DNA of 64,000 nucleotides, taken from contig NZ_NFJR01000006.1 of the NCBI RefSeq assembly GCF_002159975.1, positions 161,600 to 225,599 of the forward strand, in the 5' to 3' direction. The DNA comes from Barnesiella sp. An22. Lineage in GTDB: Bacteria; Bacteroidota; Bacteroidia; Bacteroidales; Barnesiellaceae. Under the pieces are notes generated by a model that was not told the origin of the DNA, did not search any database, and saw only the letters and a list, made by a program, of their open reading frames with translations. Position numbers and translations under genes: made by a program. Shown one piece after another: positions 1 through 8,588 of this stretch (position 1 is its first letter; every line of letters starts with the position of its first letter).

Positions 1-2331
1 TATTCCCGACTCGCCGGTATACTCATAGGCACCCACCATCGAGCCGCTCGTGTTGCGCTCCACACCCCGGCCGTCGACCGTCAACTGGTCGGTATACTTA
101 CCGTTGCCGTCGATGTCGATATAAAAAGACGATTCGCGCAGAGAGGCAGCTTTCAGCACGTTCAGATTGTTGTTGCCGCAAGCGACCGACAGCACCCGCA
201 CCGTAGGCGCATGGCCACCGTTATCGGTCAATATGGGGCACAGCTTGCCGTCGACCACTTCGCTGTGAAGCATGCCGTTCAGGTCCTGCACGCTGCGGTC
301 GTAGCTGTAACATACCATATCGCGCGTTTTAGCCGTGATGTTCATCCGGTCGGCAGCACCGTAGAGGTTGTAGGTCGAGGTCATCAGCTTGGCCGAAGTT
401 CCCAGATAGACCTCGCCGGCCTCGGCAGCCGACGAGAAGTTGCCGGCAATGATGTTGTTGACCAGCTTCACACTACCGGCCATGACATGCACGGCCGAAC
501 CGTTGAAGTTGGCCGAGGGGGTACCGCTGCTCGTGTAGCACGAGTCGGTGTTGCCCGTGATGGTATTGTTGACCAGGTTGAGAGCCCCCGACGCGGCATT
601 GAAATAGATGGCCGCCCCGCCGTTCGACTTGTCGGAGAGGGCGTTGCTCGTGGCTGTCAACCGATTGTTGACAAAGGTATTGTTGACCCATGTACTGCGG
701 GTATATATCGAGGTCCCCGTCTGGGTATAGACCCCGTTACGGGCACTCACGTTGCCGGCAATCGTATTGCCCCGCAGCATGGCCAGCACCAGTCCGGCAG
801 AATAGGCGGCACTGCCCTGGGTCGCCTGGTTATCCACGAAATAGGAGTCGTCGATGTCGGTACGCCAACCCGGAGTCTGCGAATAGAAGGCCCCACCCTG
901 CATGCCCGACTGGTTGCGGGCAAAGGTCGTACGCTCGGCCGTGAGGTTGCCCTCGGTATATATGCCGCCGCCGTAACCGGCTGCATAGTTGTCGGTAATG
1001 TCGACATCGCGCAACACGAGGTCGATGCCTTTCGAATAGATGGCTCCGCCGCTGTTGGCACCCGAGAGGTCGGCATAGCCGCCGGTGATTTCGAGCCCGC
1101 CCAGGTCAAGGAAGCACGAGTCGGCCACCGTCACCACATGACAGGCATTATCGCCGGCCCCCGAAACGATGCGGCCGTCGGGGCCGATTACATCGTTACG
1201 ACCCAGGTCGCCCGAGAGTACCGTCTTGCCCACCACAGCCGAGAAATCGGCATTGTATCCACCCCGAATGTAGACCCCCGTCGAGACATTCATCGTGGCC
1301 TGACGCCCCGTGAGCGAACCCGACTCCACGGGATAAAAAGTACCTTCGGTCATATAGATGGTATCTTGTTTCGAAGCCGCATCGAGAGCCTCCTGCAACG
1401 AAGCGAAGGGAGCCTCTTTCGAGCCGTCGCCCGCACCCGAAGCCGAAGCACTCACATACCACTTGCCGGCCTCGGCACCCTCCTGTAAGGTACAAGTAAT
1501 GAGGATAGGCAGGTGATCCGAAGGGGTGACTCCCCGCCCGAAATCCTCGGTTATCGTTTCATAGGACAACACATTCACGCGATTGCAAAAGACATAGTCG
1601 ATAGGCTCACCGCCCGAAAGAGTCGGGTCCCACGGTCCAAACGTGGCACCCGGCCCTACCGGAGCAGATTGTGTCGTCTTGCGACTATCATTAAAATAAG
1701 CATTAAATGTGTTATACATAGCTTTCTCGTCATAATAGGCATTGAAATCGCCTACGATAAAAGCGGGATAGTCGCCCGCTATCTCCTGCATCTTGCGCAC
1801 ATTCAGGCGCGCAGTCTCGGCCCGGGCAAATTCTCCCTTATGGTCGAGATGAGTAGAAAAATAGAAAAAGATTTCGCCCGTTTCCTTATTTTGCAGTTTC
1901 ACCCATACGGTAATTCGCCGCACGGCCGTATCGAACGGCAACCCCGGAGCAGTAGGGTCCTCGGCCAGGAAGAACTGTCCCTTGTCGAGCAAAGTGAACT
2001 TGTCGGCTTTATAGACAACGGTCGTGTGTGTGCCCGAGCGGTTGTCCGAGGCCGAGCCTGCACCCCACGAATGGTTGGCATAGGCATCGCCCAGCAGTTT
2101 TTCGAGATCGGGCAGCATGTCGGTACTGTTCTCTTGGAGACCTATCACATCGAAATCGTGGTCTACGATATTCTTGACCACGTATCCATTGCGCACGTCC
2201 CACGACTTGTCGCCCGTATCGCTATCGTTTTTGCCTCGTATATTGTACGAGCCCATTTTGTACACGGGCGAAGCCACGAGCACCGAGGCAAAACAGCAGC
2301 TTATCAGCAATCCTAAAAATCTTTTCTTCAT
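1..2331 (-). CDS. Secreted endonuclease/exonuclease/phosphatase-domain protein fused to a beta-helix region (partial)
   Basis: The frame opens with ATG at 2331 and stays open for 777 codons to the left edge, so the C-terminus is missing. Residues 1-21 form a signal peptide. Residues about 23-290 carry the EEP (exo/endonuclease/phosphatase) motifs: GLQEN with the metal-binding Glu at about 67, HLDHKGEFAR, VGDFNAYYDE and TPSDHLPI. From about residue 300 the sequence becomes a right-handed beta-helix/Pmp-like repeat region, beginning KWYVSASASGAGDGSKE and ending in the window near MVGAYEY. EEP proteins cleave phosphodiesters or phosphomonoesters (DNase I, sphingomyelinase and phosphatase types); which applies here cannot be told. 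It is the last gene seen of the susC-susD unit and lies 13 bp after the phosphodiester glycosidase gene. A sorting tail is expected beyond the edge. Confidence 0.85.
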   Translation of the reverse strand, partial: MKKRFLGLLISCCFASVLVASPVYKMGSYNIRGKNDSDTGDKSWDVRNGYVVKNIVDHDFDVIGLQENSTDMLPDLEKLLGDAYANHSWGAGSASDNRSGTHTTVVYKADKFTLLDKGQFFLAEDPTAPGLPFDTAVRRITVWVKLQNKETGEIFFYFSTHLDHKGEFARAETARLNVRKMQEIAGDYPAFIVGDFNAYYDEKAMYNTFNAYFNDSRKTTQSAPVGPGATFGPWDPTLSGGEPIDYVFCNRVNVLSYETITEDFGRGVTPSDHLPILITCTLQEGAEAGKWYVSASASGAGDGSKEAPFASLQEALDAASKQDTIYMTEGTFYPVESGSLTGRQATMNVSTGVYIRGGYNADFSAVVGKTVLSGDLGRNDVIGPDGRIVSGAGDNACHVVTVADSCFLDLGGLEITGGYADLSGANSGGAIYSKGIDLVLRDVDITDNYAAGYGGGIYTEGNLTAERTTFARNQSGMQGGAFYSQTPGWRTDIDDSYFVDNQATQGSAAYSAGLVLAMLRGNTIAGNVSARNGVYTQTGTSIYTRSTWVNNTFVNNRLTATSNALSDKSNGGAAIYFNAASGALNLVNNTITGNTDSCYTSSGTPSANFNGSAVHVMAGSVKLVNNIIAGNFSSAAEAGEVYLGTSAKLMTSTYNLYGAADRMNITAKTRDMVCYSYDRSVQDLNGMLHSEVVDGKLCPILTDNGGHAPTVRVLSVACGNNNLNVLKAASLRESSFYIDIDGNGKYTDQLTVDGRGVERNTSGSMVGAYEYTGESGI

Positions 2332-2344
2332 ATTTTTGCCCATA

Positions 2345-4819
2345 TTATTTCGTTATCCATATTTTCTGCGAAACAGATTGGCCGTCGCTTACCACACGCA
2401 CCACATAGAGGCCCACGCCGGGAGCCGATATGCGGTCGCTCTCCCGGGCCAAAGCCACCAGCCCGCCACCGACGTTATACAGTTCGATGCGGTCGGCGGT
2501 GCGGCCCAGCAGCACCGTGCGCCCCTCGACCGTCCAGGCGAGACCGGCATTTGCCACCGACTCGATACCGGACGCATTTTCGTTGTAATAATTATAGATT
2601 ACCTCTACGGCGGGAATCGTCAGGTGATAGGTCTCGCCCAAGGTATTCATATCCAAGCCCAGGGTCAGATACGACAGCGTGATGGGATAGTTGGCCATAT
2701 CGATAGTCTCGCCCAGCGCATCGGGGAAAACAATATCGGCCACACTCTCCCGCCCCACTGCCGGAACAGGCAGGTCGACGGTATGCGTCCCCGACGGGGT
2801 CCGCAACGTGCAGGAGAGGCTCTTCATTCGGGCTTCGCCGGGATTGACATGTATGCGCAGCGTATCGGGCAAGCTGTACAACGGGATATTGCCCGACAGG
2901 GTGATGGTCTTGGCCGAAGGACTGTTGTAGAGGAACGAGAGTTCCAGCCCCTTGTCGACCGAATTGGTAACCGAGGTATTCTTGAACCCGGCCGATGTCA
3001 CGAACGACACCCGCATCCAGTCGGCCGAACCGTCGTTCAGGTTCATGCAGTGGCGCACAGGCTCCTGTACTTTCACCAGCAGCGTATCGGTAAATCCCGA
3101 CATCGAGCCGTAAACCTCGGCCACACCGCTCGCGAGGCCTCTCAAAACGCCTTCCTCAACCACTGCCACCTGTTCGTCGGAGCTGCGCCACGAAAGCATT
3201 TGCGGAGCTATCGATACCTCCTCGCCTTTGAGGTTGGTCATAAATACCTCGACCGGGTAGCGGTAGTGGCAATCGTTGATGACCGAGTCGAGCCGGAAAT
3301 AGAGGTCCTCGATATTCTCGCGGATTGAGATTTCCATCTCGCAAGTATAGCCGGCCGGGGTGCGGGCATAGATTTTGCCCTTGCCGCTGCCGTCGGCCAC
3401 GAAGCTCTTGCCGTCGGAGGTGATGTGCCCGATACCCTCGTCGCAGGTGAGGGTATAGTTGGTCACTTCGGTACTTATCAATAGGCCGTATGCGTTATAA
3501 CCGTATACCTCGGGGGTATACTCCTCGCCCTTGGCCAGCACATGCGGAGGCGTGGCAAAACCGATGCCCCCGATATAGACCGATCTGGGCGCCGTGGAGA
3601 CCACAAAGACGCCATCGCCCACCTGGCGCTGCACGCCGTTGGAACTGGGGTGATTGCGCACCCCCAGCATGCTGGTATATAGAGTGCTCGAACCGCCGCC
3701 GTCGAGATTCAAGGCTTCGTAAGCCCCGGCATAGCGCATGAGGTCGGCCAGCTCGCGGGTGCGTACACCCCGCGACACCGACGTGCGCCCGTCGCAGACG
3801 AGCATAATCAATGTCTTTTTATCCCGGCTGTATCCGATCGAGGTGCGCGGGTGCCACTCTACGGCATCCTTCCGCTCGTCCTCGGTATCGAGTACGGTAC
3901 CGTTCCCCAGTATCTTGGGATTGCCGGTCACCAGATTGTCGACCGGCACCTCCTCGCCATCGAACGACATGGGCAGGTATACCTCTACCTCATCGCCATC
4001 GTTCAGGCTTTGGATAAAGACTCCCGACATGCCTTTCCCGCTGATGACATAGCCGCCGTCGGGCACGGCCATGTTGGTACCCCGGGCCCACGAGCCCGAG
4101 ACTTTCATTTTGCAAGGTTTGCCGGGCACCAGTTTCTCGCCCGACTTGGGCAAAAGGGCAATCTCGTAATACAGCGGAAACGAGTTGCTCGTCACCTGGG
4201 TGACTTGCCCCGGCATTTTATCGGTATAAAGTATCAGTTTGTTGTTTGCGGCGTCGACATTCACCCCCGAAATTTCATAAGATTGAGTAGCCGATGTGAT
4301 GGTTCCCGTGAAATCGACCGAGGCGTTGCTCAGGTAAGGGACCTTGTCGGCCGTGATGCCAAAGTGTCGACAAATCGACGAGGTAGAGGTGCGGAATATC
4401 TCGCCCTCGGCCACCGTGGCGTGGTGGGGTCGTCCCACAATACTGGTCTTGCCGTCGTTGGCTTTGCCCGACATGGCGAAGAAACCGCCGTTGATGCCGG
4501 CAAAATAGAGGCTTTCGCCCTCGACGCTGTGACTCTCGGCCATATCGGTCACGGTCTGTGCTCCGGCCAGATGGTCTTTGGCGCACACCGTGCGTATATC
4601 GACATAGGGATTGGTAAGGTCGACCGTCAGATAAAATACCGTCAAGGTGGTATCGGGGCCTGTGAGCAGCAGCGAGGTCTGGGTAGTTCCCGGCCCTATC
4701 TGGGCATGAAACGTGGTGTCTACCCGATATTCGGTATTCCACACTTTCCAGGTAACCGAAGCAAACGCATTACCGGTCACAAGGGCCAAAAGCAAAAACA
4801 GGCATTTACTTATCTTCAT
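2345..4819 (-). CDS. Secreted phosphodiester glycosidase (NAGPA-type) with C-terminal sorting-like tail
   Basis: This 824-residue protein has a signal peptide (MKISKCLFLLLALVTGNAFA), which decided the start at 4819; the frame is open 23 codons further upstream. Residues about 60-400 match the NAGPA/DUF2233 phosphodiester glycosidase domain, with GINGGFF near 108, RTSIGYSRDKK near 325 and the hallmark LNLDGGGSS near 371-379. Characterised members hydrolyse the sugar-phosphate diester of GlcNAc-1-phospho-mannose. A BIG2/Ig-like segment follows (about 500-585), then a beta-rich region and a C-terminal tail (GLYVVRVVSDGQSVSQKIW) resembling a type IX secretion sorting domain. It sits between the beta-helix protein gene and the EEP gene on the same strand, so the two phosphodiester-cleaving enzymes are probably co-expressed. 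The exact substrate is unknown. Confidence 0.85.
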   Translation of the reverse strand: MKISKCLFLLLALVTGNAFASVTWKVWNTEYRVDTTFHAQIGPGTTQTSLLLTGPDTTLTVFYLTVDLTNPYVDIRTVCAKDHLAGAQTVTDMAESHSVEGESLYFAGINGGFFAMSGKANDGKTSIVGRPHHATVAEGEIFRTSTSSICRHFGITADKVPYLSNASVDFTGTITSATQSYEISGVNVDAANNKLILYTDKMPGQVTQVTSNSFPLYYEIALLPKSGEKLVPGKPCKMKVSGSWARGTNMAVPDGGYVISGKGMSGVFIQSLNDGDEVEVYLPMSFDGEEVPVDNLVTGNPKILGNGTVLDTEDERKDAVEWHPRTSIGYSRDKKTLIMLVCDGRTSVSRGVRTRELADLMRYAGAYEALNLDGGGSSTLYTSMLGVRNHPSSNGVQRQVGDGVFVVSTAPRSVYIGGIGFATPPHVLAKGEEYTPEVYGYNAYGLLISTEVTNYTLTCDEGIGHITSDGKSFVADGSGKGKIYARTPAGYTCEMEISIRENIEDLYFRLDSVINDCHYRYPVEVFMTNLKGEEVSIAPQMLSWRSSDEQVAVVEEGVLRGLASGVAEVYGSMSGFTDTLLVKVQEPVRHCMNLNDGSADWMRVSFVTSAGFKNTSVTNSVDKGLELSFLYNSPSAKTITLSGNIPLYSLPDTLRIHVNPGEARMKSLSCTLRTPSGTHTVDLPVPAVGRESVADIVFPDALGETIDMANYPITLSYLTLGLDMNTLGETYHLTIPAVEVIYNYYNENASGIESVANAGLAWTVEGRTVLLGRTADRIELYNVGGGLVALARESDRISAPGVGLYVVRVVSDGQSVSQKIWITK

Positions 4820-4923
4820 GGCACGACAAATCATGGCATTGACAACCGTTTTGAGAAAGATATGCTGCCGGCAAAACACCGGCAGCATACCCGATGAAAA
4901 AACTACTTAATTAAAGATTCTTA

Positions 4924-6732
4924 TTATTTAATCACTTTGAAGGCTTCGCCATCGACATGAATGATATACACACCCTTGGCGAGCGAAGAGAGATCGATAA
5001 CGTCGTTGGCCGGAACCACCTTCACGACATTTCCGCTCAGGTTGTAGACCGTAGCCTCGGCCCGGGCACCGTTTACCCGGAAGAGGCCGTTACCCAGCGT
5101 GCTGATTGTCAAGCGGTCGGCAACGGTTACATCGGCAATACCCGAAGTGGCGTCGCCGTCGTACGAACCTACACAGGTCGTAGCAGCCCGTTTGTAACCG
5201 CGTTGGTCAACCGTGAGGTCGATATTCTCGGGCAAATTCCATTCGGTCTTCAAGGCATTCAGCTCATCGATAGTCAAGCTCTTCACGGGCGAAACCGGAG
5301 CCAAAGTCTGGCTGAAACCGCCGTTGTCGCCGAAAGTGTTGTCGCCGAAGACATCGGCATAGGTATACGTTTCTCCGTCGGTATCGCTCAGATAGAGGTA
5401 GGTACCTTGTACGATTTTGCCCGTACCGTCGTCATGGTCGTCTTGAACCGAGGGGTCTTGCGTGCGGTCTCTCGGCGAGGCCCAGGAGGTGCAATACCAA
5501 GCCGTACCGGAGAGGTTGTAACCGCCGCTATACCATTTGCCGGGACGGGTATTGTTACTACGGCTCATTAATATAGCAGGATTAGAAGGTGCGGATTCGC
5601 CTAAAACACCATTCACAATATAATTATTCGCCATATAATTGAATCCGCCATAGCTCATTACCCCCAGACCACGACCTACATCCTTTGTAGCATTTTGATT
5701 ACCGGAAACCGTACGAGTTTCTTGTGCAGGGGTATAATCTTTATTAGCGATTGTATTGGAAATCATATACATCGTCGTTCCGGGATAGCCCATTATAACA
5801 CCAAATCCTTCGGTATAGTTATCGGCAACCAAACTGTTCACCAAATAGAGGCGGAGACGCTCGTCATTGCTACCCAAAATGATTGCCGTTCCGCGAAGTT
5901 TATTGGTATAAGCCGGTTTACCGTCGTCGCCATATTCAGCTTCAGGATAATAGTCGGTCGTAAAATAATTATCGGTAAACTGGCAACGTTGAACCACAGC
6001 TTGCGTCAGATATTCATCTCCTGCATAAGCCGAGCTTATAAACAATCCTAAGGCAGCACCCTTCTCACTAGAAAAGTTTTCTGAAAAGACACAATCAGAG
6101 ATATTTGCCTCAGAAGCAATAAGTGTCAAACCCGATGTTCCGACAAAGGCGGCTCCATTTTGAATAAAGTTACACCATTGCATATCCAAATCGGTATTGA
6201 ACACCATCACCGCCCCTTTATAATTACTGGCACTGTCGTAGTTGCGGAAAGCGTGTTTGAAGGTAAAACCTTTCACCGTCACGTTGATGCGCACAGGCTG
6301 GTCGCCGTCTTTGCGCTCCATATACCACAAGTGAGTGCGGTTACCGGGCACGGCGGCCACATCGCTCTCGATACCGCCCGAAATCACGGTCTCGTAGGGC
6401 GAAGGATAGGTAATATCGGTATTCGTTCCCGTACTGTTGGGGTCGAAACCACCCAGGAAAGTCACACTGCGGTTCACCGACAGATACTTGTCGAAATCGG
6501 GCGAAGAGAGTTTGTAGACACCACCGGCAAAACAGAACACGTCACCATCTTCAAAATTGCCCTGCTCCATGTTCTCGGCAAAATAGTCGTAGTTGATTGC
6601 CTGTTCCCAAGACGAACCATCGGTATCATCCGACCCGTCGGCCTTGATAAAATACGTCGTGGCAAATGTGCTGGGCACCGATGCCAACATAAACCCTGCA
6701 GCAAGCAGGCAAGAAGTCAATTTTCTTTTCAT
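4924..6732 (-). CDS. Secreted right-handed beta-helix surface protein with C-terminal sorting-like tail
   Basis: About 602 residues. The start at 6732 gives MKRKLTSCLLAAGFMLASVPSTFA as signal peptide; a Met two codons earlier is also possible. The body begins YFIKADGSDDTDGSSWEQA, the usual opening of choice-of-anchor-Q/parallel-beta-helix proteins, with repeated short beta rungs and Asn turns, and ends in YNLSGNVVKVV...GVYIIHVDGEAFKVIK, a type A sorting-like tail. No catalytic residues can be assigned. Beta-helix proteins in SusCD loci are often polysaccharide lyases, glycan binders or adhesins. It lies 91 bp after the susD gene and 104 bp before the phosphodiester glycosidase, so it is read as part of the same locus. 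Confidence 0.75.
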   Translation of the reverse strand: MKRKLTSCLLAAGFMLASVPSTFATTYFIKADGSDDTDGSSWEQAINYDYFAENMEQGNFEDGDVFCFAGGVYKLSSPDFDKYLSVNRSVTFLGGFDPNSTGTNTDITYPSPYETVISGGIESDVAAVPGNRTHLWYMERKDGDQPVRINVTVKGFTFKHAFRNYDSASNYKGAVMVFNTDLDMQWCNFIQNGAAFVGTSGLTLIASEANISDCVFSENFSSEKGAALGLFISSAYAGDEYLTQAVVQRCQFTDNYFTTDYYPEAEYGDDGKPAYTNKLRGTAIILGSNDERLRLYLVNSLVADNYTEGFGVIMGYPGTTMYMISNTIANKDYTPAQETRTVSGNQNATKDVGRGLGVMSYGGFNYMANNYIVNGVLGESAPSNPAILMSRSNNTRPGKWYSGGYNLSGTAWYCTSWASPRDRTQDPSVQDDHDDGTGKIVQGTYLYLSDTDGETYTYADVFGDNTFGDNGGFSQTLAPVSPVKSLTIDELNALKTEWNLPENIDLTVDQRGYKRAATTCVGSYDGDATSGIADVTVADRLTISTLGNGLFRVNGARAEATVYNLSGNVVKVVPANDVIDLSSLAKGVYIIHVDGEAFKVIK

Positions 6733-6823
6733 AACCACTTTGTTTTAGATTAGATTTACTGTTAATTATTGAACTGTAACCGGAGAGAAAGAGACTGTAC
6801 AATCTCCTTCTCTCCGTGATGGT

Positions 6824-8569
6824 TTAGAAGGACAGACCGTCGTCCCAGCCCGGATTCTGCGTGAGATTATGGTTTTTCACACGTTCTTCGGTGGGGATAG
6901 GCCACAGGTAGTCGCGGTCTTCGTCCCAGGTACGTTTCACATCTTTATGAGGCCACATGTAGCCTTCGGTATCGTTGGTAAGGAAGAAATCAACTCCTAA
7001 CTGATATTTGGTCAATCCAAGGCCCGATACCGGTTCGTCTTTCCAAAGAGCTGTTTCATTGCGCCCATCACCGTTGAGATCATATTTACCCACACCAGGG
7101 AAATAAACGCCATGGAACTCGTGAGTAAACTGTTTTCCCTCTTTCCAGCGGAACATATCCCACTGGCGGAAGCCTTCGAGACAAAGCTCGACGGTGCGCT
7201 CGCGGCGAATCTCCAGGATTACACCGGTCATGGCACTCTTCGTCACGTTGGGATAGCCCGTCACGTCGGCCTTCAGGTAGGGGTCGGGGTTGTTGTTGGC
7301 CTCCTCCAGGTCGATGCCCGGCATGCCCACGCGGTCACGCAAGAGGTTGACCGAAATATCGAGGTCGTTCTGCGTGAGGGTGCCCAGCTCGGCTTTGGCC
7401 TCGGCATAGTTGAGGTAAACCTCGGCCAAGCGGAAGAGCGGGTAATACATGGGCGACTTGTTCGACTGGTCGTATTTGGGTTCCATCACGAACTTGATAT
7501 ACTGGTAGCCGGTCAAGGTGTATTTCGACAAGGTATTGATCATCTCTTTCTCAGTACCCATCTGCACATAACCCGGTGTCAAGATGGTTTGCGCCAGACG
7601 CGGGTCGCGGCCGGTCACCTCGTCGACAAACTGTTTCTTCTCATGCCCGGGAATATCGGTGTAGCGCGAGCCGTCGGCCATGAGGTAGTGGTCGACAAAA
7701 CGCTTGGTGAACGATACCCGCTGGTTGCCGGTCATCGAGTTGCACTGCGTGTTGTGCAGGATAGAGAGCTCGGTGCTGTACCGGCGGCCCAGGATAATCT
7801 CCTCGGCGGGAGCCTCGAGGCGGGCAAAGAGGTCGCGGTAAGGAGTGCTACCCTCTTTGTAAAGCGAGTAACCGCCTTTCTGAATCAGTTCGAGCGAAGC
7901 ATCGGCCGAGAGTTGCAACATCTCTTCCCAATCGCCCAGATTGTGATATTTGCGGAAAGTACCCTCGAACAGGGCGGCACGCGACTTCAAGGCCAGTGCC
8001 GTCCACTTGTTCACCTCGTAAGGCGTGTGAGCCTCGGGCAGTTTGTTGATTGCCGAGTCGAGATCGGCCATGACATGAGCCATCACCACCTTGCGCGAAT
8101 CGCGGGCCTTGAAGAGAAGTTCGTTGTCTTTCGACCCGATTACCTCGTCGTACCAAGGCACATCGCCATAGCGTTGTACCTTCTCGTAATAGAAGAAGGC
8201 ACGCATGAAATAGGAGAAACCGTCGTAGTGGTTGCGGGCATTTACGTCGTCACAGTTTCCGCAATGTTGGAAATAGAAATTGATTTTGCGCAGGTCGCCC
8301 CAATTCCAGCCGCCCTCGGTGGCCGGAAGCCGGTTGCCCAAAAGGACATCGGAAAGGATATTCTTTACCACATCGTCGGCGCAAATATCGTTGAGGTCAT
8401 CGGCATCGGGGAGCATGGCATAGTAGGCGTTGGTCCACAGGCGCAACTCCGTTTCGTTCGAGAAATAAGACTCGGGTGTAACCGTATCCTCGGGAATCAA
8501 ATCCAAATCGGTACAGCCGAACAAAGCGGCTCCGATCAACACGCTGGATATATATAAAAACTTTTTCAT
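6824..8569 (-). CDS. SusD/RagB-family outer-membrane nutrient-binding lipoprotein
   Basis: 581 residues with a lipoprotein signal (MKKFLYISSVLIGAALFGC, lipobox Cys 19). The N-terminal segment DLDLIPEDTVTPESYFSNE is the standard SusD opening; TPR-like helices follow, and the C-terminal region holds the family signature (RLAEVYLNYAEAKAELG, then RRERTVELCLEGFRQWDMFRW). The end DYLWPIPTEERVKN...NLTQNPGWD is also typical. SusD proteins form the lid over a SusC channel and bind the imported glycan or oligomer. The gene lies 19 bp downstream of its susC partner. Substrate specificity cannot be read from sequence. Confidence 0.95.
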   Translation of the reverse strand: MKKFLYISSVLIGAALFGCTDLDLIPEDTVTPESYFSNETELRLWTNAYYAMLPDADDLNDICADDVVKNILSDVLLGNRLPATEGGWNWGDLRKINFYFQHCGNCDDVNARNHYDGFSYFMRAFFYYEKVQRYGDVPWYDEVIGSKDNELLFKARDSRKVVMAHVMADLDSAINKLPEAHTPYEVNKWTALALKSRAALFEGTFRKYHNLGDWEEMLQLSADASLELIQKGGYSLYKEGSTPYRDLFARLEAPAEEIILGRRYSTELSILHNTQCNSMTGNQRVSFTKRFVDHYLMADGSRYTDIPGHEKKQFVDEVTGRDPRLAQTILTPGYVQMGTEKEMINTLSKYTLTGYQYIKFVMEPKYDQSNKSPMYYPLFRLAEVYLNYAEAKAELGTLTQNDLDISVNLLRDRVGMPGIDLEEANNNPDPYLKADVTGYPNVTKSAMTGVILEIRRERTVELCLEGFRQWDMFRWKEGKQFTHEFHGVYFPGVGKYDLNGDGRNETALWKDEPVSGLGLTKYQLGVDFFLTNDTEGYMWPHKDVKRTWDEDRDYLWPIPTEERVKNHNLTQNPGWDDGLSF

Positions 8570-8588
8570 CGTCGTTCTGTTTTAATCG

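Noticed and set aside
211..1488. Long plus-strand open frame opposite the EEP/beta-helix gene
   Set aside because: Its translation is His/Arg/Gly-rich with no recognisable motifs and it lies wholly antisense to a frame with a signal peptide and complete EEP motifs.
4820..4888. Upstream start for the phosphodiester glycosidase at 4888
   Set aside because: It would add 23 residues before a perfectly good signal peptide and prevent normal export.
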